Below, one piece after another: positions 1-5,155 of a stretch of DNA of 5,288 nucleotides. The notes under the pieces were generated by a model, which worked only from the letters and a program-made list of their open reading frames with translations, was not told where the DNA came from and did no database searches. The position numbers and the translations under genes are program-made. Numbering within the stretch: the stretch's first letter is position 1; each line of letters opens with the position of its first letter. The stretch is from Pseudomonas sp. SST3 (GTDB lineage: Bacteria; Pseudomonadota; Gammaproteobacteria; Pseudomonadales; Pseudomonadaceae): NCBI RefSeq assembly GCF_003325755.1, contig NZ_QORI02000080.1, positions 1 to 5,288 of the forward strand, written 5' to 3'.

Positions 1-579
1 AAAAAAATCAAGACGTCTTCGAATGTTTCGAAGGGGGTTGATCCCACTGTGACGACGAAGGAGTTCTTTTCTAGCCAGTCCCAGGCGAATTGGCTTTTCT
101 GGTCGTCATCTTTAAACCAAGCATAGGCCTTGTCATTTGTTTTGTGGCTCTTCCATCTTTGCTCAAGATCTCTAAGTAGGTTTGTTTTTTTGTGTTATGT
201 CTCTTTGCCATACGTCGAGGATCGCTATAGGTAGATCTTTTTCTTTGAGGTCGAAGTAGTTCTTGAGTTGGCTGTGTCCGGTCGAGTTTTGAATTTCTCT
301 TGTCATCCACTCTGCTACGCGACGGTCTTCAGTTATCCACTCAATATCTCTTTTGTGGACAAGTTGTTTGCGTCTTTCTTTCAGTAGTTCGTCGACTCTC
401 CATGTCCTGGTTTGTAGATATCTGGCCATTTTGTCTCTCATACCAGTATCTGAGTAGTCATTTGGGTTAAATCTAGTTTCGTAAAATAAAAGTGTGTACC
501 ACAGCCATATATCGTGGCGATTGCTGTATTCCGTTTCGCCGAGAAGTTGGGAAAGAGCATCTTCAAGGTGTAGTGCCAC
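1..579 (-). pseudogene. unrecognised hypothetical protein gene, frameshifted and cut by the left edge
   Basis: I do not recognise this family and assign no function. The gene begins with GTG at 579-577. An AGAAGGA ribosome binding site lies about 7 bases upstream and an in-frame TAG stop just before it, so GTG is the only possible start. The first 135 codons read well (many W, Y, R, E and K; no membrane segment or signal peptide) and then stop at TAG 174-172. Just before this, coding-strand CAAAAAAAC (run at 191-185) marks a frame change. In the +1 frame the protein continues without a stop to the window edge, with segments such as LRDLEQRWKSHKTNDKAYAW, FKDDD and FAWDWLEKN. Removing one A joins the two halves into about 192 residues, still open. 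The result looks like a soluble, charged, helix-rich protein. It is divergent from alpA, and its AT-rich composition suits horizontally acquired DNA. The lesion may be a sequencing error, a real mutation or transcriptional slippage. Confidence 0.7.
185..191 (-). other. seven-A (coding strand) homopolymer where the left gene changes frame
   Basis: On the coding strand the run reads CAAAAAAAC. Upstream, the frame encodes ...QRDITQK and then hits TAG after about four more codons. Downstream, the +1 frame is open to the window edge with protein-like composition. Dropping one A (seven to six) joins them as ...DITQKTNLLRDLEQ. Runs of this length are common places for base-calling error and can also support RNA polymerase slippage, and the sequence alone cannot separate these. 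Confidence 0.65.
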
Positions 580-616
580 TGTAGAGTCCTTCTAGCGTAA
601 ATAAAGTAAGAATATA

Positions 617-645
617 GATTTACTCTACCATCACTCACGTGTCAA
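617..645 (-). promoter_or_regulatory. sigma70-like promoter for the leftward gene
   Basis: Read on the minus strand, a perfect -35 hexamer TTGACA (645-640) is followed by a 17-base spacer and TAAATC (622-617), a 3/6 match to the -10 consensus. The predicted transcript start is near 610. That gives a short leader of about 30 bases before the ribosome binding site and GTG start at 579. The -35 and spacing are strong and the -10 is weak, so this is a reasonable but unproven call. Confidence 0.45.
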
Positions 646-724
646 TCAAGAGCATCTCTAGTAGTTAAAAAATCTAGATTTCTCAGTATTTACTGGGAAA
701 ATGTACCTGTTTATAGCAGCAATC

Positions 725-746
725 TGGCGAAATAAGGTTTGCGCCA
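725..746. repeat. imperfect inverted repeat / hairpin upstream of alpA
   Basis: TGGCGAAA and TTTGCGCCA pair over 8 bp with one bulged G and a five-base loop (TAAGG). It lies about 155 bp before the alpA start. There is no T-run after it, so it is not a typical terminator. A protein-binding site is possible but unproven. Confidence 0.3.
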
Positions 747-887
747 TTTCACAGGCAAATTTTCCGTCTCATTAAATTTCGTGCGCTGCTCTGCCAGGGT
801 TACCTCGCCAGGCTTTGCCTCTTGATGAGGGGTAGAGTCGGTAACACGTTAATTTTTACTGGGCTTGCCAATCCTCTGGACGAATAC

Positions 888-892
888 AGGAG
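888..892 (+). promoter_or_regulatory. ribosome binding site deciding the alpA start
   Basis: AGGAG is placed 8 bases before ATG 901. It supports this start over the in-frame TTG at 865, which would add 12 residues not expected for an AlpA-type protein and lacks a comparable site. Confidence 0.7.
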
Positions 893-900
893 CTGCGTTC

Positions 901-1101
901 ATGAGGATAATTCGATTGAAAGAGGTCATGGATCTAACTGGCCTCGCTAGATCTACGATTTACAAATTTATTTCGGGGAATTCATTTCCAAAACCTGTTT
1001 CTTTGGGTGATCGTTGCGTGGGTTGGCTGGAAAGTGAAGTTCACGATTGGATACTGCATAAGGTTAAAGAGCGGGATCAATTGGTGAGCAAGAGTACTTG
1101 A
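901..1101 (+). CDS. alpA: AlpA family phage/island transcriptional regulator
   Basis: This 66-residue protein has the compact AlpA architecture, a MerR/excisionase-like winged helix-turn-helix. RLKEVMDLTGLARSTIYKFI (about residues 5-24) is the HTH: the first helix, the turn at G14, then the recognition helix ARSTIYKFI. It is followed by the FPKPVSLGDRCVGWLESEVHDWI stretch (about 29-51), in which the P-K-P-V wing and the WLESEV-WI helix are family hallmarks. AlpA proteins are DNA-binding activators or excision-related regulators carried by P4-like satellites, prophages and integrative islands; in E. coli CP4-57, AlpA drives excision by turning on the integrase. No integrase is visible here, so its target lies outside the window or has been lost. 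Length is normal and the frame is intact. A strong terminator follows 47 bases after the stop, so it is probably transcribed as a single gene. Confidence 0.9.
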   Translation: MRIIRLKEVMDLTGLARSTIYKFISGNSFPKPVSLGDRCVGWLESEVHDWILHKVKERDQLVSKST

Positions 1102-1148
1102 GGTTTTGCTGTGGCTGGCTTTTAAAGCTTGATTAGCTAGGTTCAGTT

Positions 1149-1184
1149 AACACCATCAAGGATAAGTTCCTTGGTGGTGTTTTT
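1149..1184 (+). terminator. rho-independent terminator after alpA
   Basis: Arms AACACCATCAAGGA (1149-1162) and TCCTTGGTGGTGTT (1168-1181) form a 14-bp stem with one T-G wobble and a five-base loop TAAGT. A T-run at 1180-1184 follows. It lies 47 bases after the alpA stop and separates alpA from gp2. Confidence 0.88.
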
Positions 1185-1308
1185 CCAGAGTGATTGTGGT
1201 CTATGTGATGTTGGGTTTTACCGGGGTTTGTGGGTGTTTTATCAGGTGTTGTGACGCCAGGGATTTTCGGTATTGGTACTATGCTTATCCAGTATCTCTG
1301 TTATGACT

Positions 1309-1337
1309 TTGGCTTGTCGTCACCAATTAAATATAGG
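1309..1337 (+). promoter_or_regulatory. possible sigma70 promoter for gp2
   Basis: TTGGCT (1309-1314, 4/6 match to TTGACA), a 17-base spacer and TATAGG (1332-1337, 4/6 match to TATAAT) lie downstream of the alpA terminator and about 120 bases before the gp2 start. The leader would include the AGGAG at 1417-1421. Placement is sensible, but the match is only moderate. Confidence 0.35.
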
Positions 1338-1431
1338 TGGTATTGGAGGGGAGGTAGTCTCACTAAGCGGAACAGTATTGTGCTCTGCATTCTGAGATCT
1401 AAAGTAAAAATGTACTAGGAGTCCTGACTAT

Positions 1432-1488
1432 ATGAAACCAATACTCGGGACCCCATCATGGCTAGACATCCAGATAACACAAACTTAA
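1432..1488 (+). CDS. possible 18-aa leader peptide overlapping the gp2 start
   Basis: AGGAG (1417-1421), the best Shine-Dalgarno match in this region, lies 10 bases before ATG 1432. That ATG opens an 18-codon frame, MKPILGTPSWLDIQITQT, ending at TAA 1486-1488. It is 30 bases past the gp2 ATG (1458) in a different frame. The gp2 start itself has only a weak GGGA. Translation of the leader through the gp2 start could couple or tune Gp2 synthesis. Alternatively the AGGAG serves gp2 poorly, or the short ORF is accidental. No homology is claimed. Confidence 0.3.
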   Translation: MKPILGTPSWLDIQITQT

Positions 1489-2114
1489 CCCTTCATTACG
1501 AAGGCTACTATCAAGGCTTCGTCGTACAAGTGGATAAGGGGCCTTTCATTCAAGAGTACCTAAACCGTCTTCATCAGACGGTGTCTCGAGCGCTTAATCA
1601 GTACCCTCGTGTATTTGCCCTCAGGTTTGACCTGCGCCTACCAGCTAACATTCAATTGCCCGATTACGCTTTCACGAACGAAGTAGTTGACCGTTTCATC
1701 GAATCCTTTAAAGCCAAGATCAAGCACAATCGCCAAATGGCGAAACTTGTGAATAAGTACGCACACGACACCAAGGTGCGTTACGTCTGGGCTAGGGAGC
1801 AAGGGCAGCACGGGCGGCCACATCATCACTTTGCGATCTTGCTGAACTACGATGCCTTCAATGCGCTGGGGAAGATCGAATCAGGCAGAGATAACATGTT
1901 TAATCGCTTGGAAGGAGCATGGGCAAGTGCTTTAGGGTTGTCAGTAGAGGCTGTCAAAGGTTTAGTCGAGATTCCGCCGAATCCCTACTATCACTTGCAT
2001 CGTGACGAACCAGCCGTACAGGCCGCTTTCTTCTTTCGGGCGAGCTATCTGTGTAAATCGGGTACTAAGGTCTTTGGGGATGGTAGTCATGGATTTGGAG
2101 CCAGTCGGACCTAA
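1458..2114 (+). CDS. inovirus Gp2 family protein (YagK/YfjJ domain), replication-type HUH-like protein
   Basis: This 218-residue protein matches the inovirus-type Gp2 / YagK-YfjJ family seen in filamentous-phage remnants, P4-like satellites and islands. Visible family marks are the N-terminal RHPDNTNL, the KGPFIQEYLNRLHQTVSRAL helix and RVFALRFDLRLP (about residues 51-62). GRPHHHFAILLN follows, with H122 and H124 in HUH-like (His-hydrophobic-His) arrangement. Near the C-terminus come RASYLCKSGTK (Y197, K200) and FGDGSHGFGASRT. The HUH-plus-tyrosine layout resembles rolling-circle replication initiators, so a DNA nicking or replication role is plausible; this is inferred from motifs. ATG 1458 gives the expected N-terminus, but its ribosome binding site (GGGA, 7-base spacer) is weak. 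The frame is intact and of typical length. A possible small ORF overlaps its 3' end. It shares the island with alpA and precedes the DISARM helicase. No phage coat or assembly genes are nearby. Confidence 0.88.
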   Translation: MARHPDNTNLTLHYEGYYQGFVVQVDKGPFIQEYLNRLHQTVSRALNQYPRVFALRFDLRLPANIQLPDYAFTNEVVDRFIESFKAKIKHNRQMAKLVNKYAHDTKVRYVWAREQGQHGRPHHHFAILLNYDAFNALGKIESGRDNMFNRLEGAWASALGLSVEAVKGLVEIPPNPYYHLHRDEPAVQAAFFFRASYLCKSGTKVFGDGSHGFGASRT

Positions 2115-2280
2115 GCGTTCTCGCTCAGTGATGCAGTCCAGGCATAGGTATTTCGACGAATGCGCTCGCCCACTTGCGATACTGGCGAAAAGCACACGGC
2201 ATGGCTTTACCCGTGTCTTGGCAGTGGATAAGGTGACGGGCATCGCATCGTGGCAGGCCGTGGTGTCCAAGGATGACTAA
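2080..2280 (+). CDS. possible small hypothetical protein overlapping the 3' end of gp2
   Basis: A frame one base later than gp2 is open across the gp2 stop to TAA 2278-2280. ATG 2080 gives 66 residues with AAGG (2067-2070) 9 bases upstream. ATG 2089 gives 63 residues with GGGG at a similar distance. The protein is basic (KRSRS, RHRYF, KSTRHGFTRVL) and soluble, with a CARPLAILAKSTRHG segment followed by a strand-like VLAVDKVTGIASWQAV. I recognise no family. Its overlap with gp2 would be consistent with translational coupling. Without it, 2115-2444 would be an unusually long gap for this arrangement. The frame upstream of 2080 lies inside gp2 coding sequence, so part of the openness is imposed by that gene. 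I consider it more likely real than not. Confidence 0.5.
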   Translation: MVVMDLEPVGPKRSRSVMQSRHRYFDECARPLAILAKSTRHGFTRVLAVDKVTGIASWQAVVSKDD

Positions 2281-2367
2281 ATTACAGCGGTTGTTGTGAG
2301 CTCGCACGCTGCCGCTCCGGCCCTCGACCTCCGTCAACCTTACCCACAAGAATTTGTGCTTTGCGCA

Positions 2368-2394
2368 GCAACGATGCGCTGGGCATCGGCTTTT
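2368..2394 (+). terminator. weak terminator-like hairpin upstream of drmD
   Basis: CGATGC (2372-2377) and GCATCG (2383-2388) pair around a GCTGG loop. The stem can be extended by an outer GC/GC pair across an AA bulge, and GCTTTT follows. The stem is short and the T-run is only four, so termination of the gp2 transcript here is possible but uncertain. An overlapping alternative pairing is GCGCA/TGCGC at 2363-2379. Confidence 0.35.
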
Positions 2395-2400
2395 CGCTCA

Positions 2401-2429
2401 TCCGTAACCATCAGGTAGATGGTTACGGA
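2401..2429. repeat. perfect 12-bp inverted repeat before drmD (operator or leader hairpin)
   Basis: TCCGTAACCATC (2401-2412) and GATGGTTACGGA (2418-2429) are exact reverse complements around AGGTA. The repeat ends 3 bases before the drmD ribosome binding site and 15 before the ATG. No T-run follows, so it is not an intrinsic terminator. As DNA it has the size of a dimeric-repressor operator. As RNA it would fold right next to the ribosome binding site and could limit translation. Either would set expression of the defence operon. No regulator gene is visible to pair it with. Confidence 0.65.
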
Positions 2430-2432
2430 GCT

Positions 2433-2438
2433 AAGGAG
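2433..2438 (+). promoter_or_regulatory. ribosome binding site of drmD
   Basis: AAGGAG is placed 6 bases before ATG 2445. This fixes the drmD start and leaves only 3 bases between the 12-bp inverted repeat and the site, so folding of that repeat could affect ribosome access. Confidence 0.75.
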
Positions 2439-2880
2439 TAAAGAATGACTGCAACAGCGGAAGACATCAGCTACCGCAATATTCCGGAACCAGGCCAGCT
2501 CGTAGAAGTTAGGCGCCGGCAGTGGGTGGTGGCCGAAGTGGATGCTTCCAAACTGGGCAGTGTGCAGCAGAATGCCGTCACGCTGGCATCAATCGACGAA
2601 GATGCATTGGGCGAAGAGCTCCAAGTGATCTGGGAAATTGAGCCGGGGGCGCACGTCATCGAACGTGCTGGATTACCGGCGATCACTGGGCAGGACGACT
2701 CGAATACGCTGGAAGCCTTTCTCGACGCCGTACGCTGGGGAGCCGCAACGAATGCCGATCGCGGTTTTCTCCAGGCGCCGTTTCGCAGCGGTGTGAGCAT
2801 TCAGGACTTCCAGTTGGATCCACTGGTGCGCGCCATCGACATGGCTCGTGTCAACTTGCTGATTGCTGATGACGTAGGTC

Positions 2881-2883
2881 TTT
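2881..2883 (+). other. frameshift 1 in drmD: extra T inside Walker A
   Basis: The sequence reads GGT CTT T GGC AAG ACG. Removing one T of the TTT run gives GGT CTT GGC AAG ACG, that is G-L-G-K-T, and joins the N-terminal frame to the frame encoding TIEAGLVIQEM. Unrepaired, the protein continues out of frame as LWQDDRSR to a stop at 3047. Confidence 0.88.
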
Positions 2884-3290
2884 GGCAAGACGATCGAAGC
2901 AGGTTTGGTCATCCAGGAAATGCTGTTGCGCCATCGTATACGTACTGTACTGATTGTTTGTCCCGCGTCGCTGCAAGAAAAGTGGCGTGTCGAGATGATG
3001 GAAAAGTTCGGCTTAGAATTTCGCATCGTCGATGGTACTTACATTAAGGAGATGCGACGCGAACGAGGAATTCATGCCAATCCATGGACCTCGTTCCCGC
3101 GCCTGATCACGTCAATGGATTGGGCCAAAGCTGGGGATGGTCTGCGAGCCTTCCGCGATATCCTGCCGGCACATGTCAGCTATCCACGCAAATTCGATAT
3201 GCTGGTCGTCGACGAGGCGCACAACGTCGCGCCGGCAGCGAGTGCGCAATACGCCATCGAGAGTCAGCGCACCCGTTTGATTCGCGTCTA

Positions 3291-3293
3291 TTT
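3291..3293 (+). other. frameshift 2 in drmD: extra T before helicase motif III
   Basis: The sequence CGC GTC TAT T TCC CCG CAC holds one T too many. Removing it joins RTRLIRVY to SPHFQHHLFLTATPHNGY, the normal order between the DEAH box and motif III. Unrepaired, the frame runs on to a stop at 3379-3381 with no helicase motif. Confidence 0.85.
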
Positions 3294-3313
3294 CCCCGCA
3301 CTTCCAGCATCAT

Positions 3314-5155
3314 TTGTTCCTAACCGCTACGCCACACAACGGTTACACCGAGTCCTTTACTTCGTTGCTGGAACTGCTTGATGACCAGCGCTTCGCACGT
3401 AACATCATGCCGGAAGAAAAACAGCTGTCCCAGGTGATGATTCGCCGCCTCAAGAGCGAAATCACCGACAAAGATGGTCAGCTAATCTATGCGCAGCGCA
3501 AGCTGGAAGCATTGCCCGTCGACTACACTCCCAAAGAAAGAGAGATTCATCATAAGCTGCAAGCTTTCTGTACCAGCAGGGAAGCAGCAGGTGAGGAAGT
3601 TGGCGGCGTAACAGGGGCGTCCTTCGTTAATCAGCTACTGCGCAAGCGCTTGTTCTCGTCGCCGGCTGCCTTCGCGTCAACTTTGGAAAAACACGTTGCA
3701 ACCTTGGAGAGCGGCGGAAACGGTAAGGCGCAGACAGACCTATCCGAACGAATCCTGCTCAAAGCCATTCAGCGTGCGGAGGAGGATTACGCCAATGACG
3801 CGGATGTCGAGGTTGCGCAGCAAGAGGCGGTCGAAGAGGCCACGCGTCACTCGCGCTCCTTGAGCGCAGAAGAGCGCATCCTTCTCAACGAACTCAGGCA
3901 TTGGTCTCAGCTGGCGATGAACCAGATTGATTCCAAGGCCAAAGCATTACTTTTATGGATCGATAAGCATCTTAAAACGGATCAATTGTGGAATGGCAAG
4001 CGCGTGATTCTCTTTACTGAGTACCGCACCACGCTCGATTGGTTACACCAAATTCTGGCGACTCAAGATTTAGGCGGAGATCGCCTCATGATCTTGCACG
4101 GTGGCATGGATCATGACGATCGAGAACAGGTGAAGGCGGCATTCCAAGCTGCTGCGGACGTTTCTCCTGTGCGTATCTTGCTCGCTACCGATGCCGCTTC
4201 CGAAGGTATCGACCTGCAGAACCACTGCAACTACCTCATCCATCTGGAGATCCCTTATAACCCTAACGTCATGGAGCAGCGTAATGGTCGTATCGATCGT
4301 CATGGCCAACGCGAAAAGGAGGTGCTGATTTGGCACCCAGTCGATGCTCGCGAGGACGACGAGGTTGTTGGCGGGCACAAGAAGGATATTTTGCGTGCGC
4401 TGCGTAAGCTCGATTCTATGCGCGCAGATATGGGTAGTGTGAACCCGGTGATTGCGCCGCAGATGTCAGGCCTCATTGAAGGCACCCTACGTGATCTTGA
4501 TACCCGCCTGGCGGATGCGAAGATCGTTCATGCCCGCCGTTTCGTCCGCGCCGAAAAAGATCTTGCTAATCGTGTGGCCAAGCTGCATGAGCGGCTGGTC
4601 GAGACAAGGCAGGACTTCCACCTCTCTCCCGAGCACATCCTGAAAGCAGTCGAGACTGGCTTGGTGCTCGCGGAGAAGCCAGCTCTCAGACCGCTGACGA
4701 TGGCAGGTGTCGCGCCGGGGAGCGTATTCGAACTGCCACCGTTGGGCGGTGCTTGGGAGCGTTGCCGTGAAGGGTTAGAGCATCCCTTCACTGGTAAGAC
4801 TCGGCCGGTGACCTTTGATCATGAAGTCGCCAAGGGGCGAGATGATTTAGTGCTCATTCATCTCAACCATCGCTTAGTTCAAATGTGCTTGCGCTTGCTG
4901 CGTGCGGAGGTATGGGCACAAGAGGACAACAAGCGGATGCACCGTGTGACGGTGCGAGTACTACCTGACGATCGTCTTGATGCGCCTGCTGTCGTGGTGG
5001 TGTCGCGCCTAGTGATTACTGGCGGTAACCATCATCGCCTGCATGAAGAGCTGACTGTGTCAGGCGGCTACCTTCGAGAGCAGGGCTTCAAGCGTGAGGA
5101 TGGCGTCACTCGGCTGCAGGCCTGGCTGGACGAGGCGCAGCCGCATCAAACTTGA
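3314..5155 (+). CDS. longest intact piece of drmD: helicase C-terminal lobe and C-terminal region
   Basis: This is the longest uninterrupted reading frame (613 codons from TTG 3314) and the part an automatic caller would report as its own gene. It is not an independent gene: TTG 3314 encodes the L of the LFLTATPHNGY motif, no ribosome binding site precedes it, and the frame continues upstream to 3293 as SPHFQHH. It carries motif III, an RRLKSEI linker, an insertion rich in E, A and R (roughly 3570-3900), then helicase motifs IV to VI (RVILFTEY, ILLATDAASEGIDL, QRNGRIDRHGQ). Residues after about 4400 form the DrmD-specific C-terminal region with heptad-like charged helices (ADAKIVHARRFVRAEKDL). 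On its own it lacks Walker A and the DEAH box and could not hydrolyse ATP. Confidence 0.7.
   Translation: MFLTATPHNGYTESFTSLLELLDDQRFARNIMPEEKQLSQVMIRRLKSEITDKDGQLIYAQRKLEALPVDYTPKEREIHHKLQAFCTSREAAGEEVGGVTGASFVNQLLRKRLFSSPAAFASTLEKHVATLESGGNGKAQTDLSERILLKAIQRAEEDYANDADVEVAQQEAVEEATRHSRSLSAEERILLNELRHWSQLAMNQIDSKAKALLLWIDKHLKTDQLWNGKRVILFTEYRTTLDWLHQILATQDLGGDRLMILHGGMDHDDREQVKAAFQAAADVSPVRILLATDAASEGIDLQNHCNYLIHLEIPYNPNVMEQRNGRIDRHGQREKEVLIWHPVDAREDDEVVGGHKKDILRALRKLDSMRADMGSVNPVIAPQMSGLIEGTLRDLDTRLADAKIVHARRFVRAEKDLANRVAKLHERLVETRQDFHLSPEHILKAVETGLVLAEKPALRPLTMAGVAPGSVFELPPLGGAWERCREGLEHPFTGKTRPVTFDHEVAKGRDDLVLIHLNHRLVQMCLRLLRAEVWAQEDNKRMHRVTVRVLPDDRLDAPAVVVVSRLVITGGNHHRLHEELTVSGGYLREQGFKREDGVTRLQAWLDEAQPHQT
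5148..5150 (+). other. frameshift 3 in drmD: extra base near the C-terminus
   Basis: The long frame stops at TGA 5153-5155. The +1 frame is open from there to the window edge with protein-like content: LEGAAFDTLRSRFAASEESI and then LNARSRNRLEYLGNTLETR. This resembles the RSR-RL-YL-NTLE-R pattern I associate with DrmD C-termini. Removing one A of AAA (5148-5150) joins them as QPHQLEGAAF. A base lost elsewhere in about 5130-5150 would serve equally, so the exact site is less certain than for the first two. Confidence 0.72.

Larger units (their letters stand above)
580..900. other. divergent intergenic region with several short palindromes
   Basis: No convincing gene lies in these 321 bases between the leftward unknown gene and the rightward alpA. 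They hold the leftward promoter at 617-645. AAATCTAGATTT (670-681) is a perfect 12-bp palindrome. CAGTATTTACTG (684-695) has 5-bp arms. The 9-mer TTTACTGGG occurs twice, at 689-697 and 855-863. A bulged hairpin lies at 725-746 (arms TGGCGAAA and TTTGCGCCA). GCCAGG is repeated directly around the GTTACCTC segment near 794-813. I could not pick out a credible alpA promoter. This density of small symmetric elements would suit control by AlpA or another island regulator, but no known operator is recognised. Confidence 0.5.
1102..1457. other. long non-coding gap between alpA and gp2
   Basis: These 356 bases hold the alpA terminator (1149-1184), a possible promoter (1309-1337) and a short leader ORF (1432-1488). 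A 62-codon GTG-initiated frame at 1230-1418 lacks a ribosome binding site and resembles no family, so it is not called. The rest is AT-rich DNA with no further structure I can support. Confidence 0.5.

Noticed and set aside
438..638. 66-codon minus-strand frame overlapping the start of the left gene
   Set aside because: It overlaps the GTG-started gene in another frame and runs into the promoter; composition is less protein-like.
684..695. CAGTATTTACTG considered as a LexA (SOS) box
   Set aside because: It lacks the CTG-N10-CAG pattern; the arms are CAGTA/TACTG.
865..900. Upstream TTG start extending alpA by 12 residues
   Set aside because: ATG 901 has a well-spaced AGGAG and gives the usual AlpA length and N-terminus; the TTG has neither.
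1230..1418. 62-codon GTG-initiated plus-strand frame between alpA and gp2
   Set aside because: No ribosome binding site, no recognisable family, poor protein-like composition; it overlaps the candidate gp2 promoter.
1962..2270. 102-codon minus-strand frame opposite the end of gp2
   Set aside because: Antisense shadow of gp2 and the small ORF; no family features or start signals.
2401..2429. 12-bp inverted repeat considered as an intrinsic terminator or an insertion-sequence end
   Set aside because: No T-run follows, and there is no transposase, target duplication or second copy in the window.
3084..3323. 79-codon plus-strand frame inside drmD
   Set aside because: Out-of-frame shadow of a region where the helicase frame is clearly the coding one (DEAH box at 3211-3222).
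4070..4791. Several minus-strand frames of 60-100 codons opposite the helicase C-terminal lobe
   Set aside because: Typical antisense frames of a GC-rich gene; no start signals or recognisable domains.
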